Notes: generated by a model from the sequence alone, not told the origin. A stretch of 64,000 nucleotides of DNA from Dioctria linearis (GCA_963930735.1 CAWVNZ010001288.1:1-64000), one strand, 5' to 3'. Positions 1-13,489 are shown, counted from the stretch's first letter. Translations and numbers: made by a program.

Positions 1-1250
1 AAATTTACTATAGAAAAGGCAATCCCTGGCGTAATTAAAATTTGCGACACTAAACAATTATTTTTTTCAAAATTTACTATAGAAAAGGCAATCCCTGGCG
101 TAATTAAAATTTGCGACAGTATAAAATTATTTTTTGCAAAATTTTCTATAGAAAAGGCAATCCCTGGCGTAATTAAAATTTGAGACAGTAAAAAATTATT
201 TTTTGAATAATTTACTATAGAAAAGGCAATCCCTGGCGTAATTAAAATTTGCGACAGAAAAAAACTAATTTTTGAATAATTTACTATAAAACAGGCAATC
301 CCTGGCGTAATTAAAATTTGCAACAGTAAAAAATGAATTTTTGAATAATTTACTATAGAAAAGACAATCCCTGGCGTAATTAAAATTTGCGACAGTAAAC
401 AATTATTTTTTGCAAAATTTACTATAGAAAAGGCAATCCCTGGCGTAATTAAAATTTGCGACACTAAACAATTATTTTTTGCAAAATTTACTATAGAAAA
501 GGCAATCCCTGGCGTAATTAAAATTTGCGACACTAAACAATTATTTTTTGCAAAATTTACTATAGAAAAGGCAATCCCTGGCGTAATTAAAATTTGCGAC
601 AGTAAAAAATTATTTTTTGAATAATTTACTATAGAATAGGCAATCCCTGGCGTAATTAAAATTTGCGACACTAAACAATTATATTTTGCGAAATTTACTA
701 TAGAAAAGGCAATCCCTGGCGTAATTAAAATTTGCGACACTAAACAATTATTTTTTGCAAAATTTACTATAGAAAAGGCAATCCCTGGCGTAATTAAAAT
801 TTGCGACACAAAAAAATTATTTTTTGCAAAATTTACTATAGAAAAGGCAATCCCTGGCGTAATTAAAATTTGCGACAGTATAAAATTATTTTTTGAATAA
901 TTTACTATAGAAAAGGCAATCCCTGGCGTAATTAAAATTTGCGAAACTAAACAATTATTTTTTGCAAAATTTACTATAGAAAAGGCAATCCCTGGCGTAA
1001 TAAAAATTTGCGACACTAAACAATTATTTTTTGCAAAATTTACTATAGAAAAGGCAATCCCTGGCGTAATTAAAATTTGCGAAATTATAAAATTATTTTT
1101 TGCAAAATTTACTATAGAAAAGGCAATCCCTGGCGTAATTAAAATTTGCGACAGTATAAAATTATTTTTTGAATAATTTACTATAGAAAAGGCAATCCCT
1201 GGCGTAATTAAAATTTGCGACACTAAACAATTATTTTTTGAATAATTTAC

Positions 1251-4200
1251 TATACAAATGGCAATCCCTGGCGTAATTAAAATTTACGACAGTATAAAAT
1301 TATTTTTTGAATAATTTACTATAGAAAAGGCAATCCCTGGCGTAATTAAAATTTGCGACACTAAACAATTGTTTTTGCAAAATTTACTATAGAAAAGGCA
1401 ATCCCTGGCGTAATTAAAATTTGCGACACTAAACAATTATTTTTTGCAAAATTTACTATAGAAAAGGCAATCCCTGGCGTAATTAAAATTTGCGACACTA
1501 AACAATTATTTTTTGCAAAATTTATTATAGAAAAGGCAATCCCTGGCGTAATTAAAATTTGCGACACTAAACAATTATTTTTTGCAAAATTTACTATAGA
1601 AAAGGCAATCCCTGGCGTAATTAAAATTTGCGACACTAAACAATTATTTTTTGCAAAATTTACTATAGAAAAGGCAATCCCTGGCGTAATTAAAATTTGC
1701 GACAGTATAAAATTATTTTTTTCAAAATTTACTATAGAAAAGGCAATCCCTGGCGTAATTAAAATTTGCGAGACTAAAAAATTATTTTTTGCAAAATTTA
1801 CTATAGAAAAGGCAATCCCTGGCGTAATTAAAATTTGCGACAGTATAAAATTATTTTTTGCAAAATTTACTATAGAAAAGGCAATCCCTGGCGTAATTAA
1901 AATTTGAGACAGTAAAAAATTATTTTTTGAATAATTTACTATAGAAAAGGCAATCCCTGTCGTAATTAAAATTTGCGACACTAAACAATTATTTTTTGAA
2001 TAATTTACTATACAAATGGCAATCCCTGGCGTAATTAAAATTTGCGACAGTATAAAATTATTTTTTGAATAATTTACTATAGAAAAGGCAATCCCTGGCG
2101 TAATTAAAATTTGCGACACTAAACAATTGTTTTTTGCAAAATTTACTATAGAAAAGGCAATCCCTGGCGTAATTAAAATTTGCGACACTAAACAATTATT
2201 TTTTGCAAAATTTACTATAGAAAAGGCAATCCCTGGCGTAATTAAAATTTGCGACAGTATAAAATTATTTTTTTCAAAATTTACTATAGAAAAGGCAATC
2301 CCTGGCGTAATTAAAATTTGCGACACTAAACAATTATTTTTTGCAAAATTTACTATAGAAAAAGCAATCCCTGGCGTAATTAAAATTTGCGACAGTATAA
2401 AATTATTTTTTGCAAAATTTACTATAGAAAAGGCAATCCCTGGCGTAATTAAAATTTGAGACAGTAAAAAATTATTTTTTGAATAATTTACTATAGAAAA
2501 GGCAATCCCTGGCATAATTAAAATTTGCAACAGTAAACAATTATTTTTTGCAAAATTTACTATAGAAAAGGCAATCCCTGGCGTAATTAAAATTTGCGAC
2601 AGTATAAAATTATTTTTTGAATAATTTACTATAGAAAAGGCAATCCCTGGCGTAATTAAAATTTGCGACACTAAACAAATATTTTTTGCAAAATTTACTA
2701 TAGAAAAGGCAATCCCTGGCGTAATTAAAATTTGCGACACTAAACAATTATTTTTTGCAAAATTTACTATAGAAAAGGCAATCCCTGGCGTAATTAAAAT
2801 TTGCGACACTAAACAATTATTTTTTGAATAATTTACTATACAAATGGCAATCCCTGGCGTAATTAAAATGTGCGACAGTATAAAATTATTTTTTGAATAA
2901 TTTACTATAGAAAAGGCAATCCCTGGCGTAATTAAAATTTGCGACACTAAACAATTGTTTTTTGCAAAATTTACTATAGAAAAGGCAATCCCTGGCGTAA
3001 TTAAAATTTGCGACACTAAACAATTATTTTTTGCAAAATTTACTATAGAAAAGGCAATCCCGGGCGTAATTAAAATTTGCGACACTAAACAATTATTTTT
3101 TGCAAAATTTACTATAGAAAAGGCAATCCCTGGCGTAATTAAAATTTGCGACACTAAACAATTATTTTTTGCAAAATTTACTATAGAAAAGGCAATCCCT
3201 GGCGTAATTAAAATTTGCGACACTAAACAATTATTTTTTGCAAAATTTACTATAGAAAAGGCAATCCCTGGCGTAATTAAAATTTGCGACAGTATAAAAT
3301 TATTTTTTTCAAAATTTACTATAGAAAAGGCAATCCCTGGCGTAATTAAAATTTGCGACACTAAACAATTATTTTTTGCAAAATTTACTATAGAAAAGGC
3401 AATCCCTGGCGTAATTAAAATTTGCGACAGTATAAAATAATTTTTTGCAAAATTTACTATAGAAAAGGCAATCCCTGGCGTAATTAAAATTTGAGACAGT
3501 AAAAAATTATTTTTTGAATAATTTACGATAGAAAAGGCAATCCCTGGCGTAATTAAAATTTGCGACACTAAACAATTATTTTTTGAATAATTTACTATAC
3601 AAATGGCAATCCCTGGCGTAATTAAAATTTGCGACAGTATAAAATTATTTTTTGAATAATTTACTATAGAAAAGGCAATCCCTGGCGTAATTAAAATTTG
3701 CGACACTAAACAATTGTTTTTTGGAAAATTTACTATAGAAAAGGCAATCCCTGGCGTAATTAAAATTTGCGACACTAAACAATTATTTTTTGCAAAATTT
3801 ACTATAGAAAAGGCAATCCCTGGCGTAATTAAAATTTGCGACAGTATAAAATTATTTTTTTCAAAATTTACTATAGAAAAGGCAATCCCTGGCGTAATTA
3901 AAATTTGCGACACTAAACAATTATTTTTTGCAAAATTTACTATAGAAAAGGCAATCCCTGGCGTAATTAAAATTTGCGACAGTATAAAATTATTTTTTGC
4001 AAAATTTACTATAGAAAAGGCAATCCCTGGCGTAATTAAAATTTGAGACAGTAAAAAATTATTTTTTGAATAATTTACTATAGAAAAGGCAATCCCTGGC
4101 GTAATTAAAATTTGCAACAGTAAACAATTATTTTTTGCAAAATTTACTATAGAAAAGGCAATCCCTGGCGTAATTAAAATTTGCGACAGTATAAAATTAT

Positions 4201-4355
4201 TTTTTGAATAATTTACTATAGAAAAGGCAATCCCTGGCGTAATTAAAATTTGCGACAATAAACAAATATTTTTTGCAAAATTTACTATAGAAAAGGCAAT
4301 CCCTGGCGTAATTAAAATTTGCGACACTAAACAATTATTTTTTGCAAAATTTACT
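1251..4355. repeat. Alternating 11/12-unit blocks forming a 23-unit higher-order repeat (copy 1)
   Basis: The rare mark TATACAAATGG occurs at 1,251, 2,009, 2,837 and 3,596, that is 11, 12 and 11 units apart. The mark CAATTG before a T run follows each one about 117 bp later. Blocks 1 and 3 share one order of unit types (five A units, then B ending TTCAAAA). Blocks 2 and 4 share another (A, A, B ending TTCAAAA, A, B, GAGACAG C, CAACAG E, B, A with CAAATATT). The true period is therefore the pair: 23 units, 1,586-1,587 bp, present twice. Confidence 0.9.
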
Positions 4356-4530
4356 ATAGAAAAGGCAATCCCTGGCGTAATTAAAATTTGCGACACTAAA
4401 CAATTATTTTTTGCAAAATTTACTATAGAAAAGGCAATCCCTGGCGTAATTAAAATTTGCGACAGTATAAAATTATTTTTTGCAAAATTTACTATAGAAA
4501 AGGCAATCCCTGGCGTAATTAAAATTTGAG

Positions 4531-5400
4531 ACAGTAAAAAATTATTTTTTGAATAATTTACTATAGAAAAGGCAATCCCTGGCGTAATTAAAATTTGAGA
4601 CAGTAAAAAATTATTTTTTGAATAATTTACTATAGAAAAGGCAATCCCTGGCGTAATTAAAATTTGCGACAGTATAAAATTATTTTTTGAATAATTTACT
4701 ATAGAAAAGGCAATCCCTGGCGTAATTAAAATTTGCAACAGTAAACAATTATTTTTTGCAAAATTTACTATAGAAAAGGCAATCCCTGGCGTAATTAAAA
4801 CTTGCGACAGTATAAAATTATTTTTTGAATTATTTACTATAGAAAAGGCAATCCCTGGCGTAATTAAAATTTGCGACACTAAACAATTATTTTTTGCAAA
4901 ATTTACTATAGAAAAGGCAATCCCTGGCGTAATTAAAATTTGCGACACTAAACAAATATTTTTTGCAATATTTACTATAGAAAAGGCAATCCCTGGCGTA
5001 ATTAAAATTTGCGACAGTATAAAATTATTTTTTGCAAAATTTACTATAGAAAAGGCAATCCCTGGCGTAATTAAAATTTGAGACAGTAAAAAATTATTTT
5101 TTGAATAATTTACTATAGAAAAGGCAATCCCTGGCGTAATTAAAATTTGAGACAGTAAAAAATTATTTTTTGAATAATTTACTATAGAAAAGGCAATCCC
5201 TGGCGTAATTAAAATTTGCGACAGTATAAAATTATTTTTTGAATAATTTACTATAGAAAAGGCAATCCCTGGCGTAATTAAAATTTGCAACAGTAAACAA
5301 TTATTTTTTGCAAAATTTACTATAGAAAAGGCAATCCCTGGCGTAATTAAAACTTGCGACAGTATAAAATTATTTTTTGAATTATTTACTATAGAAAAGG
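4531..5400. repeat. 8-unit (552 bp) higher-order repeat
   Basis: The order GAGACAG C, GAGACAG C, B, CAACAG E, then B with CTTGCGACAG and GAATTATTT appears twice. The CTTGCGACAG marks at 4,801 and 5,353 are exactly 552 bp (8 units) apart. In the second 5.38 kb copy the matching marks are at 10,182, 10,941 and 11,562, that is 11 and 9 units apart, so this segment changed its unit count after or during the larger duplication. Confidence 0.85.
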
Positions 5401-5909
5401 CAATCCCTGGCGTAATTAAAATTTGCGACACTAAACAATTATTTTTTGCAAAATTTAATATAGAAAAGGCAATCCCTGGCGTAATTAAAATTTGCGACAC
5501 TAAACAATTATTTTTTGCAAAATTTACTATAGAAAAGGCAATCCCTGGCCTAATTAAAATTTGCGACACTAAATAATTATTTTTTGCAAAATTTACTATA
5601 GAAAAGGTAATCCCTGGCGTAATTAAAATTTGAGACAGTAAAAAATTATTTTTTGAATAATTTACAATAGAAAAGGCAATCCCTGGCGTAATTAAAATTT
5701 GAGACAGTAAAAAATTATTTTTTGAATAATTTACTATAGAAAAGGCAATCCCTGGCGTAATTAAAATTTGCGACAGTATAAAATTATTTTTTGAATAATT
5801 TACTATAGAAAAGGCAATCCCTGGCGTAATTAAAATTTGCAACAGTAAACAATTATTTTTTGCAAAATTTACTATAGAAAAGGCAATCCCTGGCGTAATT
5901 AAAATTTGC

Positions 5910-8900
5910 GACACTAAACAATTATTTTTTGCAAAATTTACTATAGAAAAGGCAATCCCTGGCGTAATTAAAATTTGCGACAGTAAAAAATTATTTTTTG
6001 AATAATTTACTATAGAATAGGCAATCCCTGGCGTAATTAAAATTTGCGACACTAAACAATTATATTTTGCGAAATTTACTATAGAAAAGGCAATCCCTGG
6101 CGTAATTAAAATTTGCGACACTAAACAATTATTTTTTGCAAAATTTACTATAGAAAAGGCAATCCCTGGCGTAATTAAAATTTGCGACACAAAAAAATTA
6201 TTTTTTGCAAAATTTACTATAGAAAAGGCAATCCCTGGCGTAATTAAAATTTGCGACAGTATAAAATTATTTTTTGAATAATTTACTATAGAAAAGGCAA
6301 TCCCTGGCGTAATTAAAATTTGCGAAACTAAACAATTATTTTTTGCAAAATTTACTATAGAAAAGGCAATCCCTGGCGTAATAAAAATTTGCGACACTAA
6401 ACAATTATTTTTTGCAAAATTTACTATAGAAAAGGCAATCCCTGGCGTAAATAAAATTTGCGAAAGTATAAAATTATTTTTTGCAAAATTTACTATAGAA
6501 AAGGCAATCCCTGGCGTAATTAAAATTTGCGACAGTATAAAATTATTTTTTGAATAATTTACTATAGAAAAGGCAATCCCTGGCGTAATTAAAATTTGCG
6601 ACACTAAACAATTATTTTTTGAATAATTTACTATACAAATGGCAATCCCTGGCGTAATTAAAATTTACGACAGTATAAAATTATTTTTTGAATAATTTAC
6701 TATAGAAAAGGCAATCCCTGGCGTAATTAAAATTTGCGACACTAAACAATTGTTTTTTGCAAAATTTACTATAGAAAAGGCAATCCCTGGCGTAATTAAA
6801 ATTTGCGACACTAAACAATTATTTTTTGCAAAATTTACTATAGAAAAGGCAATCCCTGGCGTAATTAAAATTTGCGACACTAAACAATTATTTTTTGCAA
6901 AATTTATTATAGAAAAGGCAATCCCTGGCGTAATTAAAATTTGCGACACTAAACAATTATTTTTTGCAAAATTTACTATAGAAAAGGCAATCCCTGGCGT
7001 AATTAAAATTTGCGACACTAAACAATTATTTTTTGCAAAATTTACTATAGAAAAGGCAATCCCTGGCGTAATTAAAATTTGCGACAGTATAAAATTATTT
7101 TTTTCAAAATTTACTATAGAAAAGGCAATCCCTGGCGTAATTAAAATTTGCGAGACTAAAAAATTATTTTTTGCAAAATTTACTATAGAAAAGGCAATCC
7201 CTGGCGTAATTAAAATTTGCGACAGTATAAAATTATTTTTTGCAAAATTTACTATAGAAAAGGCAATCCCTGGCGTAATTAAAATTTGAGACAGTAAAAA
7301 ATTATTTTTTGAATAATTTACTATAGAAAAGGCAATCCCTGTCGTAATTAAAATTTGCGACACTAAACAATTATTTTTTGAATAATTTACTATACAAATG
7401 GCAATCCCTGGCGTAATTAAAATTTGCGACAGTATAAAATTATTTTTTGAATAATTTACTATAGAAAAGGCAATCCCTGGCGTAATTAAAATTTGCGACA
7501 CTAAACAATTGTTTTTTGCAAAATTTACTATAGAAAAGGCAATCCCTGGCGTAATTAAAATTTGCGACACTAAACAATTATTTTTTGCAAAATTTACTAT
7601 AGAAAAGGCAATCCCTGGCGTAATTAAAATTTGCGACAGTATAAAATTATTTTTTTCAAAATTTACTATAGAAAAGGCAATCCCTGGCGTAATTAAAATT
7701 TGCGACACTAAACAATTATTTTTTGCAAAATTTACTATAGAAAAAGCAATCCCTGGCGTAATTAAAATTTGCGACAGTATAAAATTATTTTTTGCAAAAT
7801 TTACTATAGAAAAGGCAATCCCTGGCGTAATTAAAATTTGAGACAGTAAAAAATTATTTTTTGAATAATTTACTATAGAAAAGGCAATCCCTGGCATAAT
7901 TAAAATTTGCAACAGTAAACAATTATTTTTTGCAAAATTTACTATAGAAAAGGCAATCCCTGGCGTAATTAAAATTTGCGACAGTATAAAATTATTTTTT
8001 GAATAATTTACTATAGAAAAGGCAATCCCTGGCGTAATTAAAATTTGCGACACTAAACAAATATTTTTTGCAAAATTTACTATAGAAAAGGCAATCCCTG
8101 GCGTAATTAAAATTTGCGACACTAAACAATTATTTTTGCAAAATTTACTATAGAAAAGGCAATCCCTGGCGTAATTAAAATTTGCGACACTAAACAATTA
8201 TTTTTTGAATAATTTACTATACAAATGGCAATCCCTGGCGTAATTAAAATTTGCGACAGTATAAAATTATTTTTTGAATAATTTACTATAGAAAAGGCAA
8301 TCCCTGGCGTAATTAAAATTTGCGACACTAAACAATTGTTTTTTGCAAAATTTACTATAGAAAAGGCAATCCCTGGCGTAATTAAAATTTGCGACACTAA
8401 ACAATTATTTTTTGCAAAATTTACTATAGAAAAGGCAATCCCGGGCGTAATTAAAATTTGCGACACTAAACAATTATTTTTTGCAAAATTTACTATAGAA
8501 AAGGCAATCCCTGGCGTAATTAAAATTTGCGACACTAAACAATTATTTTTTGCAAAATTTACTATAGAAAAGGCAATCCCTGGCGTAATTAAAATTTGCG
8601 ACACTAAACAATTATTTTTTGCAAAATTTACTATAGAAAAGGCAATCCCTGGCGTAATTAAAATTTGCGACAGTATAAAATTATTTTTTTCAAAATTTAC
8701 TATAGAAAAGGCAATCCCTGGCGTAATTAAAATTTGCGACACTAAACAATTATTTTTTGCAAAATTTACTATAGAAAAGGCAATCCCTGGCGTAATTAAA
8801 ATTTGCGACAGTATAAAATAATTTTTTGCAAAATTTACTATAGAAAAGGCAATCCCTGGCGTAATTAAAATTTGAGACAGTAAAAAATTATTTTTTGAAT

Positions 8901-11335
8901 AATTTACGATAGAAAAGGCAATCCCTGGCGTAATTAAAATTTGCGACACTAAACAATTATTTTTTGAATAATTTACTATACAAATGGCAATCCCTGGCGT
9001 AATTAAAATTTGCGACAGTATAAAATTATTTTTTGAATAATTTACTATAGAAAAGGCAATCCCTGGCGTAATTAAAATTTGCGACACTAAACAATTGTTT
9101 TTTGGAAAATTTACTATAGAAAAGGCAATCCCTGGCGTAATTAAAATTTGCGACACTAAACAATTATTTTTTGCAAAATTTACTATAGAAAAGGCAATCC
9201 CTGGCGTAATTAAAATTTGCGACAGTATAAAATTATTTTTTTCAAAATTTACTATAGAAAAGGCAATCCCTGGCGTAATTAAAATTTGCGACACTAAACA
9301 ATTATTTTTTGCAAAATTTACTATAGAAAAGGCAATCCCTGGCGTAATTAAAATTTGCGACAGTATAAAATTATTTTTTGCAAAATTTACTATAGAAAAG
9401 GCAATCCCTGGCGTAATTAAAATTTGAGACAGTAAAAAATTATTTTTTGAATAATTTACTATAGAAAAGGCAATCCCTGGCGTAATTAAAATTTGCAACA
9501 GTAAACAATTATTTTTTGCAAAATTTACTATAGAAAAGGCAATCCCTGGCGTAATTAAAATTTGCGACAGTATAAAATTATTTTTTGAATAATTTACTAT
9601 AGAAAAGGCAATCCCTGGCGTAATTAAAATTTGCGACAATAAACAAATATTTTTTGCAAAATTTACTATAGAAAAGGCAATCCCTGGCGTAATTAAAATT
9701 TGCGACACTAAACAATTATTTTTTGCAAAATTTACTATAGAAAAGGCAATCCCTGGCGTAATTAAAATTTGCGACACTAAACAATTATTTTTTGCAAAAT
9801 TTACTATAGAAAAGGCAATCCCTGGCGTAATTAAAATTTGCGACAGTATAAAATTATTTTTTGCAAAATTTACTATAGAAAAGGCAATCCCTGGCGTAAT
9901 TAAAATTTGAGACAGTAAAAAATTATTTTTTGAATAATTTACTATAGAAAAGGCAATCCCTGGCGTAATTAAAATTTGAGACAGTAAAAAATTATTTTTT
10001 GAATAATTTACTATAGAAAAGGCAATCCCTGGTGTAATTAAAATTTGCGACAGTATAAAATTATTTTTTGAATAATTTACTATAGAAAAGGCAATCCCTG
10101 GCGTAATTAAAATTTGCAACAGTAAACAATTATTTTTTGCAAAATTTACTATAGAAAAGGCAATCCCTGGCGTAATTAAAACTTGCGACAGTATAAAATT
10201 ATTTTTTGAATTATTTACTATAGAAAAGGCAATCCCTGGCGTAATTAAAATTTGCGACACTAAACAATTATTTTTTGCAAAATTTACTATAGAAAAGGCA
10301 ATCCCTGGCGTAATTAAAATTTGCGACACTAAACAATTATTTTTTGCAAAATCTACTATAGAAAAGGCAATCCCTGGCGTAATTAAAATTTGCGACACTA
10401 AACAAATATTTTTTGCAAAATTTACTATAGAAAAGGCAATCCCTGGCGTAATTAAAATTTGCGACACTAAACAATTATTTTTTGCAAAATTTACTATAGA
10501 AAAGGCAATCCCTGGCGTAATTAAAATTTGCGACACTAAACAATTATTTTTTGCAATATTTACTATAGAAAAGGCAATCCCTGGCGTAATTAAAATTTGC
10601 GACAGTATAAAATTATTTTTTGCAAAATTTACTATAGAAAAGGCAATCCCTGGCGTAATTAAAATTTGAGACAGTAAAAAATTATTTTTTGAATAATTTA
10701 CTATAGAAAAGGCAATCCCTGGCGTAATTAAAATTTGAGACAGTAAAAAATTATTTTTTGAATAATTTACTATAGAAAAGGCAATCCCTGGCGTAATTAA
10801 AATTTGCGACAGTATAAAATTATTTTTTGAATAATTTACTATAGAAAAGGCAATCCCTGGCGTAATTAAAATTTGCAACAGTAAACAATTATTTTTTGCA
10901 AAATTTACTATAGAAAAGGCAATCCCTGGCGTAATTAAAACTTGCGACAGTATAAAATTATTTTTTGAATTATTTACTATAGAAAAGGCAATCCCTGGCG
11001 TAATTAAAATTTGCGACACTAAACAATTATTTTTTGCAAAATTTAATATAGAAAAGGCAATCCCTGGCGTAATTAAAATTTGCGACACTAAACAATTATT
11101 TTTTGCAAAATTTACTATAGAAAAGGCAATCCCTGGCCTAATTAAAATTTGCGACACTAAATAATTATTTTTTGCAAAATTTACTATAGAAAAGGTAATC
11201 CCTGGCGTAATTAAAATTTGAGACAGTAAAAAATTATTTTTTGAATAATTTACAATAGAAAAGGCAATCCCTGGCGTAATTAAAATTTGAGACAGTAAAA
11301 AATTATTTTTTGAATAATTTACTATAGAAAAGGCA
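5910..11335. repeat. 5.38 kb tandem duplication, copy 2
   Basis: This is the second copy of the block at 530-5,750. It is 207 bp (three units) longer because of extra units around 10,340-10,550, after which the offset to copy 1 rises to 5,588 bp. That offset holds for CTTGCGACAG at 5,353 and 10,941, for TTTAATATAG at about 5,454 and 11,042, and for GGCCTAATT, AAATAATT and TTTACAATAG just beyond. The copies part near 11,335, where this one continues into a unit with GTATAATTT and copy 1 does not. Internal order of unit types is otherwise the same. Confidence 0.92.
6632..9736. repeat. Alternating 11/12-unit blocks forming a 23-unit higher-order repeat (copy 2)
   Basis: The TATACAAATGG marks lie at 6,632, 7,391, 8,218 and 8,977, each 5,381-5,382 bp after its partner in copy 1. 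The inner 23-unit repeat was therefore already present when the 5.38 kb block duplicated. Spacings are 759, 827 and 759 bp; the 827 reflects a single lost T near 8,137. Confidence 0.9.
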
Positions 11336-11649
11336 ATCCCTGGCGTAATTAAAATTTGAGACAGTAAAAAATTATTTTTTGTATAATTTACTATAGAAAA
11401 GGCAATCCCTGGCGTAATTAAAATTTGCGACAGTATAAAATTATTTTTTGAATAATTTACTATACAAAAGGCAATCCCTGGCGTAATTAAAATTTGCAAC
11501 AGTAAACAATTATTTTTTGGAAAATTTACTATAGAAAAGGCAATCCCTGGCGTAATTAAAACTTGCGACAGTATAAAATTATTTTTTGAATTATTTACTA
11601 TAGAAAAGGCAATCCCTGGCGTAATTAAAATTTGCGACACTAAACAATT

Positions 11650-13230
11650 ATTTTTTGCAAAATTTACTATAGAAAAGGCAATCCCTGGCGTAATTAAAAT
11701 TTGCGACACTAAACAATTATTTTTTGCAAAATTTACTATAGAAAAGGCAATCCCTGGCGTAATTAAAATTTGCGACACTAAACAATTATTTTTTGCAAAA
11801 TTTACTATAGAAAAGGCAATCCCTGGCGTAATTAAAATTTGCGACACTAAACAATTATTTTTTGAATAATTTACTATAGAAAAGGCAATCCCTGGCGTAA
11901 TTAAAATTTGCGACACTAAACAATTATTTTTTGCAAAATTTACTATAGAAAAGGCAATCCCTGGCGTAATTAAAATTTGAGACAGTAAAAAATTATTTTT
12001 TGAATAATTTACTATAGAAAAGGCAATCCCTGGCGTAATTAAAATTTGCGACAGTATAAAATTATTTTTTGAATAATTTACTATAGAAAAGGCAATCCCT
12101 GGCGTAATTAAAATTTGCAACAGTAAACAATTATTTTTTGCAAAATTTACTATAGAAAAGGCAATCCCTGGCGTAATTAAAATTTGCGACACTAAACAAT
12201 TATTTTTTGCAAAATTTACTATAGAAAAGGCAATCCCTGGCGTAATTAAAATTTGCGACACTAAACAATTATTTTTTTGCAAAATTTACTATAGAAAAGC
12301 AATCCCTGGCGTAATTAAAATTTGCGACACTAAACAATTATTTTTTGAATAATTTACTATAGAAAAGGCAATCCCTGGCGTAATAAAAATTTGCGACACT
12401 AAACAATTATTTTTTGCAAAATTTACTATAGAAAAGGCAATCCCTGGCGTAATTAAAATTTGCGACACTAAACAATTATTTTTTGCAAAATTTACTATAG
12501 AAAAGGCAATCCCTGGCGTAATTAAAATTTGCGACACTAAACAATTATTTTTTGAATAATTTACTATAGAAAAGGCAATCCCTGGCGTAATTAAAATTTG
12601 CGACACTAAACAATTATTTTTTGCAAAATTTACTATAGAAAAGGCAATCCCTAGCGTAATTAAAATTTGAGACAGTAAAAAATTATTTTTTGAATAATTT
12701 ACTATAGAAAAGGCAATCCCTGGCGTAATTAAAATTTGCGACAGTATAAAATTATTTTTTGAATAATTTACTATAGAAAAGGCAATCCCTGGCGTAATTA
12801 AAATTTGCAACAGTAAACAATTATTTTTTGCAAAATTTACTATAGAAAAGGCAATCCCTGGCGTAATTAAAATTTGCGACACTAAACAATTATTTTTTGC
12901 AAAATTTACTATAGAAAAGGCAATCCCTGGCGTAATTAAAATTTGCGACACTAAACAATTATTTTTTGCAAAATTTACTATAGAAAAGGCAATCCCTGGC
13001 GTAATTAAAATTTGCGACACTAAACAATTATTTTTTGAATAATTTACTATAGAAAAGGCAATCCCTGGCGTAATTAAAATTTGCGACACTAAACAATTAT
13101 TTTTTGCAAAATTTACTATAGAAAAGGCAATCCCTGGCGTAATTAAAATTTGCGACACTAAACAATTATTTTTTGCAAAATTTACTATAGAAAAGGCAAT
13201 CCCTGGCGTAATTAAAAATTGCGACACTAA
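11650..13230. repeat. 10-unit (690 bp) higher-order repeat, a little over two copies
   Basis: The unit order at 11,650-12,540 repeats 690 bp later. CAACAGTAAAC at 12,118 pairs with 12,808, and the GAATAA-ended A units at about 11,865 and 12,350 pair with about 12,555 and 13,040. The match ends near 13,240, where a GCAAAA unit stands in place of GAATAA. The first copy contains a +1 T near 12,265 and a lost G near 12,299, which cancel each other. Confidence 0.85.
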
Positions 13231-13489
13231 ACAATTATTTTTTGCAAAATTTACTATAGAAAAGGCAATCCCTGGCGTAATTAAAATTTGCGACACTAAA
13301 CAATTATTTTTTGCAAAATTTACTATAGAAAAGGCAATCACTGGCGTAATTAAAATTTGCGACACTAAACAATTATTTTTTGCAAAATTTACTATAGAAA
13401 AGGCAATCCCTGGCGTAATTAAAATTTGAGACAGTAAAAAATTATTTTTTGAATAATTTACTATAGAAAAGGCAATCCCTGGCGTAATT

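Larger units (their letters stand above)
530..5750. repeat. 5.38 kb tandem duplication, copy 1
   Basis: A long series of private variants here recurs 5,381-5,382 bp downstream (78 units = 5,382). Examples are TATATTTTGCGAAATTT at 681 and 6,062, TTTATTATAG at 1,521 and 6,903, CCGGGCG at 3,060 and 8,441, GGAAAATTTAC at 3,723 and 9,104, and GAATTATTTAC at 4,827 and 10,208. The one-base change in offset comes from a lost T near 1,370 in this copy and another near 8,137 in copy 2. Only scattered single-base differences were seen, so the duplication looks young. It opens where copy 2 begins, and the match fades near 5,750. Confidence 0.92.

Noticed and set aside
2127..3440. Plus-strand open frames built on a FAKFTIEKAIPGVIKICD-type repeat (also near 6,750, 8,336, 9,095, 36,079 and 57,780)
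   Set aside because: They are the opposite-strand shadow of the same satellite, and end wherever a unit has GAATAA, which supplies a stop.
1361..6604. Minus-strand open frame of 1,747 codons with a 23-residue hydrophobic repeat, and the similar frames at 8,122-12,282, 12,289-14,400, 18,960-21,341, 31,922-33,859 and 33,870-36,965
   Set aside because: The unit is 23 codons and its consensus has no stop in this frame, so openness is automatic. The core is conserved at all codon positions, differences in the linker mostly change residues, frames break freely, and no non-repeat ends are present.
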